A stretch of 64,000 nt of DNA. It comes from Siphonodentalium dalli (taxonomy: Eukaryota > Mollusca > Scaphopoda > Gadilida > Siphonodentaliidae). Shown one piece after another: positions 1-12,100 of the stretch. A program made the position numbers and the translations under genes. The notes under the pieces were generated by a model, which worked only from the letters and a program-made list of their open reading frames with translations, was not told the origin of the DNA and did not search any database. The stretch covers positions 215,110,373 to 215,174,372 of the forward strand of contig CP136061.1 of the NCBI GenBank assembly GCA_032622095.1, given 5' to 3'. Each line of letters opens with the position of its first letter. Position 1 is the first letter of the stretch.

Positions 1-21
1 CTGTTGTGTTGTTTTTTTTAG

Positions 22-167
22 CTCTGGGGCTTAGACTGCTGACAGACACTATACGGATGTCCAAACCAACTAACATTATTCAAATTGATCTACCTGATGA
101 AAGAAACAACCTTCCTCACGATTTTCTTTCTGATCCCAAAGTATGGCAGAGTCAGGTTGAAGAAACA
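22..167 (+). CDS. NOL9: NOL9 exon a (partial gene; internal exon)
   Basis: A T-rich tract ending in AG at 20-21 gives the acceptor, and the donor GTAAGT at 168 is a perfect consensus. Two leading bases complete a codon from the upstream exon, and the exon ends on a whole codon (phase 0). It encodes LLTDTIRMSKPTNIIQIDLP followed by an acidic stretch and WQSQVEET. This matches the NOL9 segment just after the kinase domain. Confidence 0.85.
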
Positions 168-3100
168 GTAAGTTACTAGAGTTGAAAAGTTAAGATAGTG
201 TATCTCTTCTGTGCCACAATTACAACAACATTTTGATAAAACCTATTATGAAGACTAAAGATATGAATAAAACACAGACAAAACAAAGATTGATTAGACC
301 AGATAAAATTCGTTTCTCATGGATTTTTTTTTCAAAGTGATGAAACGGGGGAAATGTTTCTATGATTTCAGCTATTACTCTATGGGCACCTTCTGAGACA
401 CAGATGTTCCAAATGGTGATGAATTATAGTATTTTAATCATATTTTATGTCATAGATTGTTATTAAAACTGTATATCAAGGCACTATAAAAAAAAATAAT
501 CGGTGACTCAAATATTAAATGGGCCTTTAGGGAGGTGTCAAGTGAATATTGAATGGGGATATTCATGCATATCTCCGAAGCTAAATTGGCAAGTGCCAGT
601 GATTTTGGGTGTCACCGATATAATCCATATTGTACTATTTAATACATATTTAATAGATGGTTTGTTGGCATGTTTGACTTGTTTGTAGATTTAAATGTAT
701 TGAGATTTGTTAAAAGTAGGTAACGTTTTACTCTATTCCAAATTTAAAATATCGCGACAGTTTTAAACTATCGTCACGTTATCTTACATGTGTAAGAACG
801 GAGAGAATACAAGTACAGGTACTAGATCTCATTGTGTGCTATTGACTACAGTATGTAAAATTTGAATTTACTCTGCCATCCGTGTGCCACTTTATGGAAC
901 GCGCAAAACAAGTACACATGGCCTACCAGGCTAATTGAAGCACTGAAATCATCATGTTATTAATCCAGCCCAATCCTAGAATAAATGGTCCTGTGCCGTA
1001 GTTTGTAGATAATCTTCGATAGACATACATGTAGTGTCACAACAGAGACCTTGTTTTTAAAACAGATATAAAGTGTTAACATGAGAATGTTTAATAGTTT
1101 TGAATGTGGCGATATTATTGAACTGCCAATATACCATTGAGAAAATAATGTGGGCTGTGTAAAACAGTGTTGGTTTGCATACCACAGTGTTGACGATTAA
1201 TCAAAATACCGTACAGCACTAAAATTAGGTCAAATGTTTTAACTCCAAAAAATAATTTACAAATTTTTTTTTTATAGCAAGAGTTATTAATTTACCTGAA
1301 CAAACCATCACTTTAAAGGTACTCAATCCGATTAAGCACCCCTAAATTACTATTTCATTGGCTTCGGGGGTAAAAAATATTTGATTCGAGTCGAGGAACC
1401 CACCCTTCAAAGCTCAGAGTGATCAGATATCAATTTTTGAAATGTGTTAATTTTTGGAGGTGTGGCCACTTCCACGTCTCAAGCGGACAAATTACGGACA
1501 AATTGCGGGTGTCAGATGGATAACTCTAAAATCAAGTGGTTATTATTGTTAATAATAATCACTTGATTTTAGAGTTATCCATCTTACACACATGCAATTT
1601 GTCCGTTTGAGACGTGGATGTGGCCACATCTCCAAAAATTAACACATTTCAAAAATCGATATCTGATCACTCTGAGCTTTGAATGATGGGTTCCACAACT
1701 CGAATCAAATATTTTTTACCCCCAAAGCCAAAGAAATTGTAATTTAGGAGCGTCTAATCGGATTGAGTACCTTTAATGACATGACAGGATATTTGCAAGG
1801 AAATCCCCATTTAAAATTGGTCACATGTCCACTCTTGAATAGAATTTATTTGGATTGTTATAAATAAAAAACCATTTGTCAAATTATGATTTATTTTCAT
1901 ACAAATAAGACATTGGTGTTTCTCTTGGCAATCAGTTGTAATCCAAACTCTTGTCTTGCCATTGTTAGTTCCGAGTTTGAAATATCCAAAAAATCAGTCC
2001 AGATAATTTGAGATCGCTCGTGGTATTTTATGCTGCCAGGTTAAAAGCGTCCTTTTTTTCTGCATCGTCACGATCTGGTTCCTCTGACAAAGAAATTTGC
2101 CATAATGGTAGACTGTGTTACTTTTGTCAACTGATATTGGGTCCTTATCATCAAATCGTTATATGACAACTCGAAACTCCAGCCATCGTGGCCATTTTTA
2201 CATTTTGTCACTGAAAGATCGCCGAATTATCTCCCTTCGGGTGAATGTAATAGCCGGTCTGTCCGGCTAGATTTGCACCTTGCTTTCGACATCTTTCACG
2301 GTAGAGTAACTCCCTTCCCCACAAATCAGATTAAATTTTCAAACATGACCAATGTTATTTAATTATTTTAAAAGTTAAAAGCTACTTGTATAGAAACCAA
2401 TTCAAGTTACATATTCCAAGTTTAACTTCAATTACTATGACCGGTTTAATTTATAACTACATGGCCCCATTTAATGAGTTTATATATGATTCACAACAGT
2501 ATGTAACGCCTCAAAAGGACTTTTAAACTAAAAGAAAACAAAATATTTTTTTAAAGTTCTGTCATACCCAAAGGTGGCTGTCAAACTGATGAATAATAGA
2601 CCATCCCAAGGATGGCGGGACAGCTCTCTGGCTGAAACTGTTCGGCAGAGTGTTCCATCCAATTCGGCTCTGGGGTAACCATCAGTCATCTGCTCTCATG
2701 TGATATTCACTTAACCCAAAACAACTCAGTGGGGCTCTATATATTGATTTGACAACTTTATCATGTGTGCACGATACTGTTGATTGAAAACAGTAATGCA
2801 GAGAATCGATATGAAATTATATTTTAATTTTTGTGTGTTAATCAGAATTAATGAACACATTCGGGTTTAATTCTATATTTGATGTAGATATTCAATCATT
2901 TGATTCGATTTCGAGATTCAATTTATGGAAAAATCCTTGAATCGTAGGACCCTACAATGTTCCTGAACATACTAATAGTTTTCCACATTCACAATCAAAT
3001 GACATTTACTTGCAGGAAGAGAAGATGTCATCGTTGAAGCAATATGACAGAAAGTTATCTGTTGTTGAGTCAAGTAAACCAGGTCATCTCAGGTATTAAC

Positions 3101-6100
3101 CCTTTAATGACGGGAGCTGCGATGGTGCAGCTTTAAAGATCCTGTGCCAGTTCATTCTCTTATATATGCGAGTCTCTCATATATAAGAGAATGCACTGGC
3201 TTACAAGATCAAGTAAATATTGTTAGGCCACTGCATTCTCTTATAAATGGCTGGTTTCTTGTACAGTCCCCTTTTAACAGCATCACTTTGCCATACCAGC
3301 ATCATAGCAATTCGACAGGATCCTCCAGCAAATTGTAATAATTATGGATTAGATTGAAATAAAATTACTTAAATTAGCAGGGGTGATACAGCATGGTTCT
3401 CCATGCCATTGCAATCATAGTATTTATTAGCTATTATCCCTGTCATGACGGGGCTGCACTGGTGCAGCATTAAAGACCCTGTGCCAGTGCATTTTCTTAT
3501 ATATGCGAGTCTCCCATAGAGAGCCTCGCATATATAAGAGAATACACTGGCTTACAAGGTCAAGTAATTATTGTTAGGCCAATGCATTCTATTATATATG
3601 CCAGGCGCCCTATGGGTGACTCGCATATATAATAGAATGCCTTGGCACAGAGTTTTCGCTAAATTTCAGAAAGCTCCAGTCATGAAAGGGTTACATCGAC
3701 ATTATATACAAGCCATGAAATAATTATGGATTAGATTGAAATAAGAGTTAAACTGCCAAACAACTAAAAGTAGAGTCCTTGCTCTGGAGTCATAATAGTT
3801 TTTATACACCCGTTTTAAAAACAAGACATTTTAAAAAACAGGACGTACTATGTTTTGGTCCATCCGTCTGTCTAGCTGTCTGTCTGTATGATCATATTTT
3901 AGTCTGGATGATTACATTAGTTCTACTGAACTACATTTAGGTTCACTACCACAAAATACAGGTCAAGTTCGATTTTGTTGACATTTGGCCTTTTAAACTT
4001 TGAAATTTGGGTTTCCTGTTAATAACTGCATGCAGCTAGAGTTGGTTGATCACCAAGGTTGAATTTAGCATGCCTGTCATTTGCAGAATGAGGTCCCCAG
4101 AGGGTGAATTTAGTGATGATATCCTGCACAGTGGGCTAGCATCACCAAATTCACCCTCTGGGGACCTCATTCTGCATGGCCTCATATGCTATGGGAGACA
4201 GACTCAGATTGAAGTTGCCAAATGGTGAATATTGTAATGTATGCCCATTGGGAACCTCTATTATGCAATGTGTCGTCTGCTAATTCGGGGTTATAGATAA
4301 ACTAAACTGAAAAAGGAATCTAATCTATATGACTAAGTTTATATAGATTGATAATAAAGAAAATTTCCAGAGAAGATGAGGCCTAAGCAGAATGAGGTCC
4401 CCAGAGGTTTAATTTAGTGATGCTAGGGATATGTGGGATAGCGTCACTAAATTTAAACTCTGGGGACCTCATTCTGCAAATGACAGGCACACTAAACTCA
4501 GGCTTGTTAATCATCACCAAACTTGGTAAGTGCTGAATTGGCTCAAAATACAAGCTGTGCTTGAACCGAGGATTCGTCCATTTATTCTCACTAGATTTAT
4601 GGCCCCTCTTTCATTTAGATTTTTTATTTTAAATATTGGTTTTTTCGGCTGATAACCTCAAGTTATGGAATTTTTATGAAATGCAATTAAAACAAGCCAA
4701 AGGCCGAATTATGCCACTATGCTCTTATTAGGTTTCTGGAGGATAATTTAAGTTTAGGTTATTTTATCAGAACCAATTTGGTACATGTGAGTTTTTTAGT
4801 CCATAATAAAAGGCCAAGTTTGAATATGCTTTATGTCCGATGATTTTTTCGAAGGTTGTTTTTTCCAACATATTTTACTGAATGGTATATTTGTTCATTC
4901 TTCTCATTTTTTTTGAAAACGTGGGTTCCATCGTGTACATGTTTCAATTTGGCCACGTGGGTGTGCCAACACTGTTGTAATTGAAGAGAATTATAACTTG
5001 AGTCATTCCATTTAGACAAGTGAGAGAGAAAGTTGAGAGTAAATATATTTTGTTCTAATGGATTTTGTAGGTTTCATGGTAGGGCTCTTGGGGTATGCAC
5101 TGGCAAATTCCCAGCTTTTGTTTATTTTTATGTGCAATGTTCTGTATATAAAGAACTAAAGGTTGTAACCCCTTGCATATGATATACATGTATGTCCTTA
5201 GTGCATGTTTGTTCCTAGAATTACAGTGTATTTACAAATGACCCACATGGGTGATACACATTCCGTTGACATCACTCGACTTAAATGATGCTCGCCTCTA
5301 CCATGAAACTGGAACTATGAAATAAAAGCATTTATCACACATGACGAAACAAGCCCTATCTATTTCTGAACAGACCTTGTAAGTCATTACTTTTCAACTA
5401 ATGGCTACAAGGATGGGTGGGGTGTAATGATGTAAACACAGAATGACGTGTGTTAATGGGTTTTTTGATAAACCACTTGTGCCATTGCAGATCGATAGAA
5501 CATGAGGTTGCGCCGCTCATTCTGTCCTTCTGTGCTTGTACTCGTATCGTATCGACAAACCCTTTAACATGCTCGTGTTATTCTGTGTATGTTCCTACAT
5601 TCTAGCAGTCAGCCATCATTCATAACATAAAACTAATGCCTTGGAACAAGTGTATTTCAACGTTTGAAACAGTGGATGATGTTTCAGGACTGTGTATGAT
5701 ACTAGCCTTTGCATGAAGCAGTTATTATCAGGACGTCATTCAGCAGTGAAGAAGTTAATTCAATTAATCTATAGCCATTGGTATATATTTTTTCAGAGAC
5801 ACTACCAATTGGAAACCTCTGCACCACAGAAACTTTTCCTTATTGTCGTACTTAGCACATAATTTGAAGTCAGATGAAACAATCACCTCTATACGACCCA
5901 ACTCTGCACCATGGAGTCAGCTTGCTATCCATATGTGCCACACAACTATCCCAGAATCCCAGCTCATGTATGCACTCAACAATAGCGTGGTCGCTTTGTG
6001 TCAAACAGATCTCACAAAGGTGTGTAGTAGTAGTACACATATCATTTGATTCATAATTTAACCCTTTCTTTAGTTAATAAAAGTATACATTAGATTGGTC

Positions 6101-9100
6101 CATTATTCATTTGCAGGGATGTTCAGTTAATAAAAGATAGTAGAAGTGCAGAAGGATCACTAGTCTTTGGTGGGAAATGTTCAGATAATAAGTTCAACAA
6201 ACGACCTGTCATTTGGTGAACTTATTATCTGAATATTTCCCTATGTGTTAACTACTCATCAAATGGTATTTGTGGTTGCTTTGTGTCAAACAGATCACAC
6301 AAAGGTGTGTAGTATTACAGCTATCATTTGATTCTATCTTTAACCCTTTCTTTAGTTAATAGATTCTTCCAGTCAGTTATAAAAGTATACATTGGATTGA
6401 TCCATTATTCATTTGCATGGATGTTCAGTTAATAAAAGATAGTAGAAGTGCAGAAGGATCACTAGTCTTTGGTGGGAAATGTTCAGATAATAAGTTCAAC
6501 AAACGACCTGTCATTTGGTGAACTTATTATCTGAATATTTCCCTATGTGTTAACTACTCATCAAATGGTATTTAGTGCAGTAATGCCCTAAATAATCAAC
6601 TCCTTAACCACAGCAGAATTATGGGCAATTTTTCAGGATTTAGTCTGAAATATGGCTTGTTGGCATTCATTGGAAAGCTCTCAGTGACGCTATCCAAATT
6701 CTCGCTCTGGGAACCTCATTCTGCTTAGGCCTCAACTGCTATGGGAGACCTAGGGAGAGATTGAAGTTCCCCAGTTGAAGTTGGTGATGTTCATCCATTA
6801 GTCACCTCGATTAATATGCATTTTATCTTCTGCAAATTAGGGGATATAAAACTGCCAAGAAGGGTAAACGCAACTAAAAACAGTGTTAATTTGAGACTAT
6901 AGATCATTCCCAGAAGACGAGCCTAAGCAGAATGAAGTCCCCAGAGGGTGAATTTGGTGATGATAACCCGCTGTGCGGGATAGCATCATTAAATTTAGTC
7001 CTCTGAGGACCTCATTCTGCAAATGACAGACACACTATTTGCAGGCTTCATGAAGTGCTACACTATCTTTATATATATTTATTTTCAGGCTGTGAAATCA
7101 GAAGAGTCTGCCCCATACAGTTTATCATCCACACCACTTTGTGACTGTGTGGGTTATGGTGAGAAATTAAATTATTTTTTATCCCGATTATCTACACTAT
7201 CGGGTGTCAGTTTCACGCCCTGGGCAATTAGTTAATGATCGTTTAGAGGTGGATTCTTTGGACGCTACCACAATTTTGAACATTATTGTTAATTTGTTGA
7301 TGTTGTATATTGTTACGACATATAAGTGCTGATAACTTTGAGTAAATAAATGTTTATATCGTATTACAACTTGTGTTAATTTATCTTACAGTATGTTGCT
7401 AAACTTTTTCAAAAGTGGCTAACAAAATTGCTCAAGTGGCTAAAAAAAATTGCTACAAAGAATATTTCCGCTAAAGGAAGCCGTTCACACTGAACTATAT
7501 GGATAGATGTCCTGCGTTTGTAAACCATAGTAGAAAAGGGGTTAACTTTTTGGTCGCCTACGATCACTCACGGTCTTCACTCTTCAGTGGCTTGCCTCGG
7601 AATCAGTCACGCATGCGCAGTCCCAATATAATTCACTGTACATATTGAATTAGCCAGTTTATTTTCTGCTACCAAACAGAATGGAAGTCTAAAGGGAGTA
7701 TTGTTCCGAATTTGTCGTTTAACAACTAGACAACAAATTCAATTTATCGATACAATAATTACTGGTCGCCTACGCGTTAGTTTTTAGAATTATTGTTTCG
7801 AATTCACGGACCGTTTCGCTTCAAACATACAATTGTTCCGTGTTTTCGAATAGGCGGCGGACTTAAAAAATTTCGAATCTGAAAATCGACATTTCGCCAT
7901 AATCAGCCGCCATTTCAAGGCCTTACGAGGCGCATAGACTATTGTGAACAATTCATCTATGTAATTATTATAGAACCTATAAGGTATGATATAATTTGTC
8001 ATATATAAAAAATGCCACGTGATTCGCTACCGGAAGTCTCCTAATTTCGTGGGAATTTATTTACGCGTGGACATTTATTTAGCAATAATTACCATCGCTT
8101 CTGACGCTATCTATCATAATGTTATGAACAACATTCTTTCTCATAATACTTTGTTGTTTTATGGTTCAATACAACTGATCCAGATGTGTTGGTCACATTT
8201 GAACTTAAAGTTGATAACATCTTGGTTTATCAATGTAAAAACAGATACCTAAGAATAACAGTAGTGTCATTATTACTTTAATAAATTGACAGAGATTGAA
8301 TCATTGATATTGGACAAGTGTTATAATTCTGTTCATGGTTTGATTCTCGTAACGGAGCATCAAGAACACTACTGGAGTCACTAGAACTCATCAAAACAAC
8401 ATGCTTTCACAAAATACTTTGTGTTTTCTGTTTCAATACTGTCACACATGTCTCCTATGATTTAGATGTGTTGTCGACGCTTGAAGTTGACTACAGTTAT
8501 CAATATCAGAAAAATAACGACTGTCATGATACTAAGATTCGTTAGTGTCATTAATTTCAGACAGGGATTGACATCTGACAGGAGTCAGAATTCTGTTGAG
8601 TACATGATTCGATTCTCGTACAGTGTTTCAGCTTCACTGTAAAATTTTGAACTGCTAGCATTTAATGATTGCAAGCATGACGCTAAAATTAATCGTGATG
8701 ACTGTTTCACTATTGTCTCAATTCCAGATTTTAGTTATTATTCTGAATTGTATCCAAAATTAACCCATCCTTTCAAAATTGCTGGGTTGTTTCTCGACTA
8801 AATGATGTCTCCTTCCAGAATACAAACATAATTGCTTTCCTTCCTGTGCAGGTTTACCGAAAAGAAGCGGTGGGGGCTGGGTTACTACGATTCTGGATAT
8901 GGCTCTAATTGAGACACAAAATACAAATCATGGGTGCTCCGGTTTGCATTCTCTAGAGTAAGGCAAGAAGCTTATCGTCACTCTGACGGTGTTTAATCAT
9001 GGTTTCACTATCTACAAATATATTTGAAGATACTTTGGTTTCAAAAACCTTTCCCCTTCTTGATTCAATTATGAGAATGATTCCAGCCTGACAGGTATTT

Positions 9101-12100
9101 AGAGTCGTGGTGACTTGACCCCTTCAGTTAACTGGCCCACTGTCAATATCTGGCGACCGTGGCCTGGCTGACGTTCCCCAATGAATAACGATATAATAGC
9201 AGTGGTATTCCGGGACGAGGAAGGTGGGGGGAGACATTATTTATGGCAAGTAACCATATCAAATGTGAGCTTGGTACAAGAACAGGCTGTACATCCAATA
9301 CAGCATGCATTGTTCATAAAGGGCATGGTAGGTGTTTTGAAGGTATTCATGGACTAGCTGGAGTCTCAATGAATTTTCAAATATATACGTGTCCCGACCT
9401 TTCATACCGTTGATATGGCGAATAGACTTCACACACGAATGAAGCATATTTACATGGAAAGCATTTATATTGTCACGTGTCCCACGACCACTGCCAATAG
9501 CCTTTCCGACAAGAGTCCATCAGCATGGCTCTTCATACTTCTATTGCCCATATCAATTTGATTATCTGGCACATAGATAATAAAACAGGCAAAGACGTTT
9601 GCGCTGTCCAGCTAAGCTTTCGAGGAAGCTCATTGACCAGCATTACCGACCTTTCCTAAGACGCAGGCAGGGGACCACCCCGTACGAGTGGATCCCATCC
9701 CCATGGCACCAGATGCCCGATCATAAGGGCCTGAAACCATGCTGCCAACTCTGCGCATTTCGGTCTATGCTGGGTTTGTCCTCTCTTCCTTAAACATGCC
9801 ATAAGCCGGACCACTTAGGTAGGGGGAGTTCCTCTCTATCTTGGCTCTTCATATTAAAATAAACAACATTATAAAGGGATGTGTATCCTTTACTAGGAGG
9901 ATGATAATTTCATTCGTTTCCTTCCTAGGGGAGCCATTTTTAGAGCGGGTCTTCCCCTAGTTTGCTGCATGCTTCACACTAACTGACCTATCACACACCT
10001 AGGTCGTTCTGCTGCATGTTTGGGGGGGGGGCGCAGAGGCTCAGACCTGAATATTCCGTATGGTGACCGTGAAAATTTACCTGTGTTCATCATCTGACTA
10101 CATTGTACATCATTTGAACTGATTTCGGTTGTAGAAGGCGCACCTTCATTTCTTAGAATCGGATCGCGGTGGGTATTCCGCTGGGAACGCGGACTGCTCT
10201 CAGGTGCCTAGTGGTCGTGATGGCCTAATAATAGTAATGTGTGTGGATTTAGGCTGCACATAATACTTGTGATTGCACATTTTGCTGTCTGTCCCCATTC
10301 CAAAGGATGGTGCTCGTTGGGAAATTTCTCCAAAATTAATACTCGTACCGACACTATTGTTTGGCACCTGAGGGTAGTGGTTTGCTTTCTCATTGGATGC
10401 TCTGGTCACCTGCGGTGTTCGGCCATGCGCTCCTGATGCTCATGGCTGTTAGTCATGTTCTCTGAGGGGCTATATATATATCTTTAATGATACATTGGAT
10501 TGTGCCAGGGATCTCTGCTCTGGCTCCGACCATTGGATTGTTGGGCGCAGCTTTAGTAGGGTCTTCTGACATGATCTTATGATGACTTATATATCACCAT
10601 GATATATCTATTATATCATTTTATATCTATATATGCGAAAGATTTGTGTCACCGGGTTTCTGCAATGATATCTTGTGATACATAGGTACCTCAGAGACAT
10701 GAGACATGTTCTCTGTGGGGTTGTATATCTATATTTAGTGATACGTTGGATCATGACAGGGAGCTGTGATCTGGCTCCGCCCATTAGATTGATGGGCGCA
10801 GCTTTGGAAGGGCCTTCTGACATGGTCTCATGAGGAAAACTTAATATATATATCCCCCGGATATATATATTATATCATTTTATATATATATATACGCAAT
10901 GTGTATATTGTGATACATAGGTACCTCAGGGACATGTGAACATGTGATAACTGTTCTAAGGGCAGGACCAGTTCACGCTCCTCCGATTACGCCTCGGCGG
11001 TACAATCATTCTGTGGGGAAACGTCTGGTGGAGAAGATGGGGTACTTGGGACCTCCAGGACATTTGTCCCCCACCAGACGCCAGCGGTTCTGGGTGCTAA
11101 AGCTGCCAAATCGCGTGCCTACAAATCGACACCGGCAGATGGGCCTCCGGCAGCTTAAGCGTAGGGCAGGGGCCGTACCCATGCGTTAAAGCGCCGCGTC
11201 CCCCTGGTCACGCTCGTCTTAACGACAAAATGCGGCCTTGCCTGCCACTCCTCCGTGAAGGGATCGGAGAAAAATGACCTCTCCCCACCCTCCAGCTTGG
11301 CCAGGATATTAGCTTGGGCATGACCACCTGCAGCATGTGATGGTGGGGGCTCCCTCTGATCCGATGGCTTGACTCGCTTATAGTTGTCTAACCCATTTGG
11401 GCTAATGGGCTCTCCATTTGATCCCTGTGCCACAGATTGGGCATCAGGTTATCTGCCATTTGCATTGGTGAACAGCAGTTAGTTAACTCTTAATGTGGGT
11501 TGTCTTGCCATCTTTGGAGTGGGCCTCCTCCAGTGCAGGTCGTTATGTCGCTAAGGCGGAGAGGGAGTTAGTCTCCTCGCATCTCAAATCGGCTGGATTC
11601 TTAGAACTGACGGATGAAGAACAGAGAATTGCTCGGTTCGCTTGCAATTCGGAATTGAATGGCACCACCTGGGATGTTGCTTCCAAAAACAAGGGGGGGA
11701 GGTACATGTTTCAGCAATATAGCACTCTAATTATATGAGTTATTTCACGTAACTAATCGTAACAGATTCATTAAAGAGTTCATATTTAGGTACAATCTGT
11801 TTAGAAGAGTGCATTCCCTCCAAAATTTGGCTATTAACTTTATTGCTCGTGCCTCCTCCTGGGCTTGCATACTAATCCATATAGTTCAGTGTGAACGGCT
11901 TCCTTTAGCGGAAATATGATATTTAAAAAAATATAATATATATTTCCTTAAAGGGGTACTGTACCCAAGATGTTGTTGTTGGTTTCTATAATCCCCGAGT
12001 CGGAGAATAAGGTAACAACTTTTCCATTTTTTGAAAGTCTGTTGAGTACGAAGTATTGTTACGGATGGCAAATTTACCGGAATGCAAAAATACAAATTGT

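Larger units (their letters stand above)
7462..11917. mobile_element. 4.46 kb TIR element in NOL9 intron d
   Basis: The first 43 bases (from ATATTTCCGCTAAAGGAAGC) recur as an exact reverse complement at 11875-11917. The left subterminal 170 bp (7505-7672) also recurs inverted in the adjacent smaller element. The interior has a relatively GC-rich part (about 9590-11740) unlike its AT-rich surroundings, with short ORF fragments that I do not recognise. No transposase signature or clear target duplication is visible. It could be a degraded DNA transposon that captured other sequence, or an unrelated element inserted within a MITE-like pair of ends. Confidence 0.7.

Noticed and set aside
9599-9793. 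Possible retroelement gag or tyrosine-recombinase fragment
   Set aside because: The composition is suggestive, but no motif could be identified and frames do not join.
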